DNA of 17,842 nt from GCA-020352575 sp041635475. GTDB lineage: Bacteria > Actinomycetota > Acidimicrobiia > Spongiisociales > JAENVV01. The translations under genes and the position numbers were made by a program. Under the pieces are notes generated by a model. That model ran no database searches. It was not told where the DNA came from and saw only the letters and a list, made by a program, of their open reading frames with translations. The stretch lies in NCBI GenBank assembly GCA_041635475.1, contig JBFKVA010000045.1, positions 1 through 17,842 of the forward strand, read 5' to 3'. Shown here piece after piece: positions 11,593 to 17,842 of this stretch (positions are counted from its first letter, which is position 1; the number at the start of each line of letters is the position of its first letter).

Positions 11593-13641
11593 ATGACGCC
11601 GATGGACGATCCGCAACTCGCGGAGGTGTTCGCCGAAGAGATCAGAGAACGGGCCGACAGGCTCGTTCGCCACGCGCGCGCGTGGGCTCGTGGCGATTGG
11701 CAGGATGAGACAGCCGAGGAGGCGCAGCGGGACGCCCACACGATCAAGGGCAATGCGGCATTCGTGGGGGACGCCGGGCTCACCGAAGCGGCCAGCCTCC
11801 TGGAGCAGATGTGGACCCAGATCAGGTCCGGGGCCCGCGTCTTCGATGATTCGGTGGCATCTGCCCTCGTGGCTGCGTCTGGGGCCATCCTGGCGGCGGC
11901 GGTGTCGGGAGCCCGGGAGGCCGGGAGCCTTGCCGCGATCTGTCGGATGCTCGGGGCCGAGAACCCGTTCATCGTCCACGAACTCACCGGCGAGGAGGAG
12001 ACGTTCTACGCGCTGGCCAGGGACCTCCCGGACTTGGGCGGCCTGGTCGTGGATGAGGCTCCACACTTCCTCGACGAGATCTCTCCGATCGACTCGGCGC
12101 GGTTCGGGCGGCTCGTGGATGTCATCGCCCAGCAGCGGCTCGACACGGAGGCGCTCATCGAAGCGCTCCAGGACTCCCTCCAACTGCGGGCAGAAGGAGA
12201 GTGGCGGGCCGCCACCGACAACCTCCTCGACTCCGTGCGGGGCTTGTTCGAAGAGGCGGCCGCCCTCACCCTGCATCCGGCGAGCCAGATCACCTCCACC
12301 CTCGGCCAACTCGTCCGCTACATCTCTCGTCGGTCGGGCAAGGACGTCGTCCTCGAGGTCATTGGCGGGGAGATCCTGGCCGACCGGTACATCCTCGATG
12401 TCCTCCGGGAGCCGATTCGACACCTCGTCGTCAACGCCGTGGAACACGGGATCGAGCGGCCGGCCCAGCGTCTCGCCTCCGCCAAGCAGCGCGCGGGCCG
12501 GGTGACGGTGTCGTTCGCCGACGAGGACGACGTCCTGTCCGTGTGGGTCACGGACGACGGGCGGGGCATCGGATGGGCCTCGGTGGCGGAGCGGGTCGGC
12601 AGCCGCGGCCTCCAACTCCCGGATCTCGACCGGGACTCCCTCACCGAAGCCTTGTTCAGCCCGGCCTTCACCACCCTCGAGGTGCCCACGCAGTTCTCCG
12701 GGGACGGCTCCGGCCTCGGGTTGGTCTCACGCACGGTGTCGGCGCTGGCCGGTGCTGTTCAGGTCTCGAGCTCGCCATCGGAGGGGACGACGGTCCTCAT
12801 CCGGGTTCCCCGCCTGCGCTCGATGCAGCGATTCCAGGTCATCACCTCCGAGGGTCAGCGCTGGGGCATCCCGGCGGCGTGCGTCGTCGACGTCCTCGAG
12901 ACGGGTCCCGACGACGTGGTCGAGTGGAACGACCATCCGGCCCTGCGCCACGGGCGTGTCCACATCCCGTACGCCACCCTCGGGAATGTCCTCGGTGAGG
13001 CCGACGCCGGCTACGCCACCCACGCCCTCGTCGTGGCCACGTTGGGAACCACCTTCGCCATCGGTGTGTCCGGTGCTCCCCGCCGGGTCGCCGGACTGGC
13101 CAAGCAGCTCGGTCCTTCGCTGGTGGGGGTGGACCTGCTTTCTGGAGCTGCATTGCTCGGGGGAGGCGATGTCGTGGCCATGCTCGATGCGGGCGCCGTC
13201 GGACGGGCGATTCGTGGCCGCCGCACGGGAGGGGGAACCCGACCCGAGATCCTGGTGGTCGACGACTCCCGAGCCGCCCGCCAACTCCTCGCTGCCAGCC
13301 TCACCTCGGCCGGGTTCCGGGTCGCTCCGTTCGCCGGTGGCTTGGAGCTCCTCAACCGACCCGAGATGTGGAGGGCGGACCTCATCATCACGGACATCCA
13401 GATGCCCGACTACGACGGCCTTCGCCTCATCGGGGACCTCCGGGCCCGGGGTGTCACGACCCCGATCGTCGTCCTTTCGGGTGTTGCATCCAGCACGGAC
13501 CTGGAACAGGCACTCGAGTACGGGGCAGATCTCGTCTTCGAGAAGGCCGACCTGCGGCAAGGAGCGTTCGTGGCCGCCGTGTGGGAACTTGTCAAGAAAC
13601 GAGCGCAAACGACCGAAACCCAGCCAAAGGAGGCACCGTGA
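11593..13641 (+). CDS. CheA-type hybrid histidine kinase (HPt, dimerisation, HATPase, CheW, receiver)
   Basis: A 682-residue cytoplasmic protein. Residues 1-110 form an HPt domain with the phosphate-accepting His49 in HTIKGNAAF. A helical dimerisation-like part follows (about 190-260). The kinase domain has the N-box HLVVNAVEHGIE (Asn281), the ATP lid motif TDDGRGIG (Asp321) and the GDGSGLGL loop near 371-378. A CheW-like domain spans about 411-535. After a Gly/Arg linker comes a receiver domain: Asp557-Asp558, phospho-acceptor Asp601 in IITDIQMPD, Ser629 in the Thr/Ser position and Lys651. CheA autophosphorylates on the HPt and passes phosphate to a receiver; here the receiver is fused, as in Pil-Chp type ChpA/PilL, and a P2 domain is not evident. 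No receptor, CheR, CheB or separate CheY is in the window. The stop overlaps the start of a second kinase (GTGA). Confidence 0.9.
   Translation: MTPMDDPQLAEVFAEEIRERADRLVRHARAWARGDWQDETAEEAQRDAHTIKGNAAFVGDAGLTEAASLLEQMWTQIRSGARVFDDSVASALVAASGAILAAAVSGAREAGSLAAICRMLGAENPFIVHELTGEEETFYALARDLPDLGGLVVDEAPHFLDEISPIDSARFGRLVDVIAQQRLDTEALIEALQDSLQLRAEGEWRAATDNLLDSVRGLFEEAAALTLHPASQITSTLGQLVRYISRRSGKDVVLEVIGGEILADRYILDVLREPIRHLVVNAVEHGIERPAQRLASAKQRAGRVTVSFADEDDVLSVWVTDDGRGIGWASVAERVGSRGLQLPDLDRDSLTEALFSPAFTTLEVPTQFSGDGSGLGLVSRTVSALAGAVQVSSSPSEGTTVLIRVPRLRSMQRFQVITSEGQRWGIPAACVVDVLETGPDDVVEWNDHPALRHGRVHIPYATLGNVLGEADAGYATHALVVATLGTTFAIGVSGAPRRVAGLAKQLGPSLVGVDLLSGAALLGGGDVVAMLDAGAVGRAIRGRRTGGGTRPEILVVDDSRAARQLLAASLTSAGFRVAPFAGGLELLNRPEMWRADLIITDIQMPDYDGLRLIGDLRARGVTTPIVVLSGVASSTDLEQALEYGADLVFEKADLRQGAFVAAVWELVKKRAQTTETQPKEAP
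13626..13633 (+). promoter_or_regulatory. Ribosome binding site of the membrane histidine kinase gene
   Basis: AAAGGAGG, a near-perfect SD, 4 nt before the GTG at 13638. It lies inside the last codons of the CheA-like gene. Confidence 0.7.
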
Positions 13642-14522
13642 CCTCGTGGTTGGAGCTGTTGCCGGACAGCGGGATGGTCCCGTACTCGATCGCGCTCATG
13701 GCACTCCTCACCGCGGTCGGGGCGGTGGCGTGGGCCATCCGACAGCGCACCGTGGCCGTTCGCACCTACCACGGGGCCAACCGACTGAAGAATGAGTTCG
13801 TGTCGATGGTCTCCCATGAGCTTCGGACCCCGCTCACGTCCATCGCCGGGTTCGCCGAAGCGCTGCGCGACCGGGATGACGAGCTCGTCGCCGGTGAACG
13901 CGAGGAGTTCCTCACGATCATCTGTCGAGAGGCCGAGCACCTGTCGACCCTGGTGGAGGACATCCTGGTGGTGCCCCGGATCGAGGCCGGTCGTCTCGAC
14001 CTCTCGTCCCGGGTGATGGACGTGTCCGAGGTCGTTGCCGAGCTCGTGCCGGCGGTGTTCCCCCCGGGCCACCGGCTCGACATCCAGGTGTCGGTACCGA
14101 AGGGCGTGAAGGTCTATGCCGACCCCAAGCGCGTGGGACAGATCATCCGCAACCTGCTGGCCAATGCCCGAAACCACGGTGGGCAGAGCATCGCGGTCGA
14201 AGGCACCTACATCGGCACCCACTATCAACTCACGGTGTCCGACAACGGGCCGGGTGTGCCCGCCGACCGCCGGACCGCCATCTTCGAGCCGTTCGAGCAG
14301 GGGTCCACCGGGGACTCGCGCCAGCACTCCGGCATGGGCCTGGGGCTTCCCATCGCCCGCCGGCTCGCACAGCACATGGGTGGTGAACTCTGGTACGAGT
14401 CCCGCTTCCCGACCGGTTCCAGGTTCTGTGTCAGCTTCCCACTGTCCCAGACCCACGTCGGGGCGATGAACAAGGCCATGGTGGCCTCGGCCGTCGACAC
14501 GAGCGGGCTTTCCTGGGGGTAG
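13638..14522 (+). CDS. Membrane-anchored class I sensor histidine kinase without a visible sensor domain
   Basis: A 294-residue protein starting with GTG. After about 12 residues comes one hydrophobic helix (about 13-34), then a short linker and the HisKA helix pair with His60 in SMVSHELRTPLTSIAGF. The catalytic domain has the N-box IIRNLLANARNH, the G1 motif VSDNGPGVP, the F-box IFEPFEQ and the G2 motif HSGMGLGLPIARRLAQHMGGE. So autophosphorylation should work. No PAS, GAF, HAMP or extracytoplasmic sensor region is seen. The GTG overlaps the stop of the CheA-like gene by 4 bases, so the two kinases are made together and may share a phosphorelay: this kinase could phosphorylate the receiver of the CheA-like protein. 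No response regulator gene follows; the helicase gene is next. Confidence 0.9.
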   Translation: MTSWLELLPDSGMVPYSIALMALLTAVGAVAWAIRQRTVAVRTYHGANRLKNEFVSMVSHELRTPLTSIAGFAEALRDRDDELVAGEREEFLTIICREAEHLSTLVEDILVVPRIEAGRLDLSSRVMDVSEVVAELVPAVFPPGHRLDIQVSVPKGVKVYADPKRVGQIIRNLLANARNHGGQSIAVEGTYIGTHYQLTVSDNGPGVPADRRTAIFEPFEQGSTGDSRQHSGMGLGLPIARRLAQHMGGELWYESRFPTGSRFCVSFPLSQTHVGAMNKAMVASAVDTSGLSWG

Positions 14523-14592
14523 GGGCGGCCCCGACTCCGGCGTCCCCCGGACGGCTGCTTACACACCTGTGATTCACGTCGGGGGTGGTGGC

Positions 14593-14598
14593 TACCAT
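14593..14598 (+). promoter_or_regulatory. Putative -10 box of pcrA (leaderless or nearly so)
   Basis: TACCAT, 8 nt before the ATG at 14607, with no SD. A small dyad (CACA-CC-TGTG, 14562-14571) lies upstream but does not match a LexA box that I know. Confidence 0.45.
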
Positions 14599-14606
14599 CG
14601 CTGGCG

Positions 14607-16883
14607 ATGGACACCCTCTTCCCGGCACCCGCCGTCGATCCGTCCGAGTCCCCGCTGCTCGGCGCATTGAACCCATCGCAACGGGAAGCGGTGGCTGCCA
14701 CCGAGGGGCCCGTCCTCGTGGTGGCCGGCGCCGGCTCGGGCAAGACGCGCGTCCTCACCTACCGGGTCGCCCATCTCATCCGTGACCTCGGGGTGGCGCC
14801 ATCGTCGATCCTTGCCATCACGTTCACGAACAAGGCCGCCAACGAGATGAAGGAGCGGGTCGGGCGGCTCGTGGGCGAGACCGTGCGCACGATGTGGGTC
14901 TCCACGTTCCATTCGGCGTGCGTTCGGATCCTCCGGAGGGAGGCCCACCGGTTCGGCTACCGGTCCGGGTTCACCATCTACGACGCCCAGGACTCCCTGC
15001 GGCTCATCACCCAATGCGTGTCGGACCTCGACCTCGACGCCAAGAAGTTCCCGCCTCGGACCATCCGGGCCTCGATTTCGAACGCCAAGAACGAACTCAT
15101 CGACTTCGAGTCGTTCAAGGCGTCGGGTTCGGGCTACTTCCACGACCACGTCGCCGATGTCTACCGGGTGTACCAGCAGCGGCTCGTCGAGGCGTCCGCG
15201 ATGGACTTCGACGACCTGCTCATGGTGACCGTCGAGCTTCTCACCGCATTCCCAGAGGTGCTCGAGCACTACCAGCGCCGGTTCACGTACATCCACGTCG
15301 ACGAGTACCAGGACACGAACCACGCCCAGTATCAACTCGTCAGGTTGCTCGCCGGCCTTCACCACAACCTCTGCGTGGTCGGCGATTCGGACCAGTCGAT
15401 CTACGCCTTCCGGGGTGCCGACATCCGCAACATCCTCTCATTCGAGGATGACTACCCCGACGCCAAGGTCGTCACCCTCGAGCAGAACTACCGATCGACC
15501 CAGACGATCCTCGAGGCCGCCAACGCCGTCATCGCCCTCAACAGCGAGCGAAGGCCCAAGAACCTGTGGACCGATCGCGGAGACGGGGCCCCCATCGTGC
15601 ACTTCCAAGCCGAGGACGAACACGACGAGGCGTCCTTCGTCGTCGACCGCGTGCGGGCGCTCGTCGCCCAGGGCCGGTCCATGAGCGACATCGCCGTCTT
15701 CTATCGAACCAACGCCCAGAGTCGGGTGATGGAGGACGTCTTCATGAAGGCCGGCATCCCGTACAAGGTCATCGGTGGAGTGAAGTTCTACGAGCGCCGG
15801 GAAGTGCGGGACGCCCTCGCCTACCTCCGGGTGGTCGTCAACCCGGACGATCAACTCTCCCTCAAACGCATCGTCAACGTTCCCAAGCGCTCGATCGGAC
15901 AGACCACCGTTGCCCACCTCGACCGGTTCGCCCAGGCGTCGAACATCTCGTTCCTGGAAGCCCTCGAGCGAGCCGGCGACGTGGAGCAGCTCACGAGCCG
16001 GGCGCGGCGGGCGATCGCCGACTTCCTGGCCGTGTTGGGCCTCGTGCGCGACAGGGCGCGGGCCGGTGGTCCCAAGGCGGCGATGGTCGCCGTCCTTGAC
16101 GACACCGGGTTCCTCGCCGAGGTGGAGGGCGACGGCACGATCGAAGCGCTCGGGCGGGTCGAGAACCTCAAGGAACTGGCGGGCGTGCTCGAGGAGTACG
16201 AGGAGTCGATGGCCGGCGGGCTCGTCGATGACGCCGAGTGGGACGACATGGGGGGGCTCGACAAGCTGGGGCACTTCCTCGAAACGGTCAGCCTCGTCGC
16301 CGAGACCGATGAGTTGGAGGCCGACGCGGGATTCGTCACGCTCATGACGATCCACAATGCCAAGGGCCTCGAGTACCCGGCCGTGTTCATCGTTGGGTTG
16401 GAGGACGGGGTGTTCCCCCACTCGCGATCCATGGGCGATCCGAAGGAACTCGAGGAGGAGCGACGACTGTGCTACGTGGGGGTGACGCGGGCCGAGGAGC
16501 ACCTGTTCCTGACGAGCGCCACCCGCCGGCTCATCTTCGGCGGCACCAACTACAACCCGCCGAGCCGGTTCCTCGCCGAGATCCCACCCGACCGGGTCGA
16601 GTCGGCGGCACCCCGTCGACGGCTCCCGACGGCGGCGGCCGCCCGCCGGTCCTCGTCCGCATCTTTCACCCCGTTCCGACAGACGGTGACCGGCGACGAA
16701 CGACGGGCGACGGCCAGCGTCTCGTTCGTGGCGGGGGACCAGGTCATGCACGAGCGATGGGGCGCCGGCGTGATCAGGGAGGTGACGGGATCCGGCGACC
16801 GGGCGGAGGCCCTCGTGCTGTTCGAGAACGCCGGCCAGAAGCGGCTGCTCCTGGCCTATGCGCCACTCACGCTCGAGTTCTGA
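14607..16883 (+). CDS. pcrA: ATP-dependent DNA helicase PcrA/UvrD (superfamily 1A)
   Basis: A 3'-5' DNA helicase for nucleotide excision repair, replication restart and removal of recombination filaments. The 758-residue protein has the usual length. Visible motifs in order: Q-motif LNPSQREAV (21-29), Walker A AGAGSGKT (40-47), motif Ia ITFTNKAANEMKERV, motif II VDEYQDTN (231-238), motif III GDSDQSIYAFRGAD, motif IV LEQNYRSTQTIL, motif V TIHNAKGLEYPAVF and motif VI CYVGVTRAEEHLFL. After a Pro/Arg/Ser-rich linker the last 50 residues (GDQVMHERWGAGVI to the end) form the Tudor-like C-terminal domain known in PcrA to bind RNA polymerase. The start is supported by the ATG right before a short acidic tail and the Q-motif, and by a leaderless-type -10. 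No SOS box was recognised. It follows the kinase gene by 84 nt. Confidence 0.96.
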   Translation: MDTLFPAPAVDPSESPLLGALNPSQREAVAATEGPVLVVAGAGSGKTRVLTYRVAHLIRDLGVAPSSILAITFTNKAANEMKERVGRLVGETVRTMWVSTFHSACVRILRREAHRFGYRSGFTIYDAQDSLRLITQCVSDLDLDAKKFPPRTIRASISNAKNELIDFESFKASGSGYFHDHVADVYRVYQQRLVEASAMDFDDLLMVTVELLTAFPEVLEHYQRRFTYIHVDEYQDTNHAQYQLVRLLAGLHHNLCVVGDSDQSIYAFRGADIRNILSFEDDYPDAKVVTLEQNYRSTQTILEAANAVIALNSERRPKNLWTDRGDGAPIVHFQAEDEHDEASFVVDRVRALVAQGRSMSDIAVFYRTNAQSRVMEDVFMKAGIPYKVIGGVKFYERREVRDALAYLRVVVNPDDQLSLKRIVNVPKRSIGQTTVAHLDRFAQASNISFLEALERAGDVEQLTSRARRAIADFLAVLGLVRDRARAGGPKAAMVAVLDDTGFLAEVEGDGTIEALGRVENLKELAGVLEEYEESMAGGLVDDAEWDDMGGLDKLGHFLETVSLVAETDELEADAGFVTLMTIHNAKGLEYPAVFIVGLEDGVFPHSRSMGDPKELEEERRLCYVGVTRAEEHLFLTSATRRLIFGGTNYNPPSRFLAEIPPDRVESAAPRRRLPTAAAARRSSSASFTPFRQTVTGDERRATASVSFVAGDQVMHERWGAGVIREVTGSGDRAEALVLFENAGQKRLLLAYAPLTLEF

Positions 16884-16907
16884 GGCTGCGCCGCCAAGGG
16901 CCAGGGC

Positions 16908-16913
16908 TAACCT
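16908..16913 (+). promoter_or_regulatory. Putative -10 box of the B12-binding protein gene (leaderless)
   Basis: TAACCT, 9 nt before the ATG at 16923, with no SD. Confidence 0.4.
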
Positions 16914-16922
16914 CTGTGCCCG

Positions 16923-17315
16923 ATGCCGCGCCGAATCCTCATTGCCAAGCCGGGCCTCGACGGACATGACCGCGGGGCCAAGGTCGTGGCCCGGGCCCTG
17001 CGGGATGCGGGGAACGAGGTGATCTACACCGGACTCCACATGACGCCGGCCAGGATCGCCGAGGCCGCCCTCCAGGAAGACGTGCAGGGGGTCGGGCTCT
17101 CCGTGCTCTCAGGTGCGCACACCACGCTGTTCCCCCGGGTCGTCAAGGAGTTGGCTGCCCGTGACCTCGGCGATGTGGTCGTGTTCGGAGGTGGGATCAT
17201 CCCCGAGGCCGACATCCCGGGCCTCCTCGAACTGGGCCTGTCAGCAGTGTTCACCCCCGGCACCTCGCTGGCCGACATCACCGCCTGGGTCGACGCGAAC
17301 GTGCCCGAGCAATAG
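16923..17315 (+). CDS. Cobalamin-binding subunit of methylmalonyl-CoA mutase type
   Basis: A 130-residue Rossmann-like B12-binding domain. Residues 13-18 read DGHDRG, the D-x-H-x-x-G motif whose His15 coordinates the cobalt. SVLSGAH (60-66) and VVFGGGIIP (86-94) are the two other loops that line the nucleotide tail of cobalamin. Its size equals the C-terminal domain of methylmalonyl-CoA mutase, so it is a stand-alone small subunit that must pair with a separate catalytic subunit encoded elsewhere. The most likely reaction is (R)-methylmalonyl-CoA to succinyl-CoA; related mutases (ethylmalonyl-, isobutyryl- or 2-hydroxyisobutyryl-CoA) use similar subunits and cannot be excluded. The next gene, 31 nt away, is sucC, which uses succinyl-CoA, and this supports the methylmalonyl assignment. 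Confidence 0.88.
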   Translation: MPRRILIAKPGLDGHDRGAKVVARALRDAGNEVIYTGLHMTPARIAEAALQEDVQGVGLSVLSGAHTTLFPRVVKELAARDLGDVVVFGGGIIPEADIPGLLELGLSAVFTPGTSLADITAWVDANVPEQ

Positions 17316-17333
17316 ATCACTCGCTACGCAGCC

Positions 17334-17338
17334 GGAGG
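17334..17338 (+). promoter_or_regulatory. Ribosome binding site of sucC
   Basis: GGAGG, 8 nt before the ATG at 17347. The 31-nt gap to the upstream gene holds no obvious promoter, which suggests readthrough from the B12-binding protein gene. Confidence 0.65.
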
Positions 17339-17346
17339 CTGAAACG

Positions 17347-17842
17347 ATGAAGATCCACGAGTACCAGGCGAAGCAGCTCATGGCTGCCCGCGGTATCCCC
17401 GTCCCCGAAGGACGGGTCGCCACGACGGTGGAGGATGCGGTGGCCGCCGTCCGACCGCTCGTCGAAGCCAGCGGCAACCAGGTGGTGGTGGTCAAGAGCC
17501 AGATTCACGCCGGAGGGCGGGGGAAGGGGCGGTTCAAGGAGTTCCCCGACCTCGGGGGCGTCAACGTCGTCCTCGACGGCGTCGACGGCGGCATCAAGGC
17601 CGCCGAGTCGAAGGTTCGGGACCTTGCCTCCAGGATGCTCCGCTCGACCCTTGTCACCGTGCAGACAGGCCCGGAGGGCAAGCAGGTGAATCGCCTCTAC
17701 GTGGAGCAGGGGATCGATATCGAGCGCGAGTTGTATCTCTCCGTGGTGTTGGACCGCTCGGTGAGCCGTCTCGTCCTCATGGCCTCCACCGAGGGCGGCA
17801 CCGAGATCGAGGTCGTCGCCGAAGAGACACCAGAACTGATCC
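17347..17842 (+). CDS. sucC: Succinyl-CoA synthetase beta subunit, N-terminal part (3' end outside window)
   Basis: The frame runs open from ATG 17347 to the window end, 165 residues of an expected 380-400. It starts with the diagnostic MKIHEYQAKQL, then an ATP-grasp domain with VVKSQIHAGGRGKG (about 49-62), in which the Lys and the Gly-rich turn bind nucleotide. Further on, LYVEQGIDIERELYLSVVLDR and LMASTEGGTEIE match the family. SucCD interconverts succinyl-CoA, ADP/GDP and phosphate with succinate, CoA and ATP/GTP in the citric acid cycle. sucD is expected just downstream of the window. The upstream neighbour makes a subunit of a succinyl-CoA-forming mutase, so the pair could feed propionate, odd-chain or branched-chain catabolism into the cycle. 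Confidence 0.95.
   Translation, partial: MKIHEYQAKQLMAARGIPVPEGRVATTVEDAVAAVRPLVEASGNQVVVVKSQIHAGGRGKGRFKEFPDLGGVNVVLDGVDGGIKAAESKVRDLASRMLRSTLVTVQTGPEGKQVNRLYVEQGIDIERELYLSVVLDRSVSRLVLMASTEGGTEIEVVAEETPELI

Noticed and set aside
9682..12615. A 977-codon open frame on the minus strand, antisense to guaA and part of the CheA-like gene
   Set aside because: Composition is Arg/Gly/Asp/His-rich without family motifs, and the plus strand carries clear conserved genes. Long antisense frames are expected in such GC-rich coding DNA.
14536..14551. Hairpin TCCGG-N6-CCGGA after the membrane kinase gene as a terminator
   Set aside because: Short stem and no T run; such dyads are common by chance at this GC content.
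14562..14571. CACA-CC-TGTG dyad upstream of pcrA as an SOS (LexA) box
   Set aside because: Does not match the actinobacterial LexA consensus (TCGAAC-N4-GTTCGA) and arms are only 4 bp.
15438..17039. A 533-codon minus-strand frame opposite pcrA
   Set aside because: Shadow of the helicase codons; no motifs, no start signal.
1..17842. CRISPR array, transposon, phage or defence island
   Set aside because: No spaced direct repeats, transposase, integrase or recognisable defence genes were found. The ArsR half-sites are only three copies with operator-like placement.

Overview
The window is a gene-dense, GC-rich chromosomal segment from a bacterium, most likely an Actinomycetota member (possibly Acidimicrobiia-like; this is inference). 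Reasons: strong codon bias toward G/C in third positions, very short intergenic gaps, GTG starts, and many genes with no Shine-Dalgarno but a TANNNT hexamer 6-10 nt before the ATG, which suggests leaderless mRNAs as known in mycobacteria and relatives. I saw no tRNA, rRNA, CRISPR, insertion sequence, phage gene or gene-free stretch over 300 bases.

Layout. 1-1153: 3' part of an RND/MMPL-type membrane exporter. 1187-2400: a DUF3237-like protein convergent with a SAM methyltransferase. 2474-3849: a glycerophosphodiester phosphodiesterase translationally coupled to a MOSC-like protein, convergent with a D-amino-acid (DauA-like) FAD dehydrogenase at 3839-4966. 5056-6100: an ArsR-type repressor, an SdpI-type membrane protein and a 30-residue single-pass peptide, each overlapping the next and preceded by an inverted-repeat operator; this resembles the Bacillus sdpRI immunity/signalling operon. 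6141-6377: an internally deleted or chimeric GNAT remnant. 6380-7984 (minus): a terpenoid-cyclase-fold protein and a transglutaminase-like protein in one transcription unit. 8098-9084: trpS. 9089-9838 (minus): a CPBP intramembrane protease. 9913-11472: guaA, followed by a likely intrinsic terminator. 11593-14522: a CheA-type hybrid kinase (HPt, kinase, CheW, receiver) overlapping a one-pass membrane histidine kinase. 14607-16883: the PcrA/UvrD helicase. 16923-17315: the B12-binding subunit of methylmalonyl-CoA mutase type. 17347-end: the start of sucC.

Functional links. Core metabolism and maintenance (trpS, guaA, pcrA, sucC) is interleaved with accessory genes. The B12-binding protein and SucC are adjacent steps around succinyl-CoA: mutase makes it, SucCD consumes it. 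The most distinctive regions are the sdpRI-like three-gene unit with its operator, the CheA-hybrid/histidine-kinase pair without receptors or separate CheY nearby, and the cyclase-fold/transglutaminase pair. No obviously new multi-gene system can be proved from sequence alone; these three are the best candidates.
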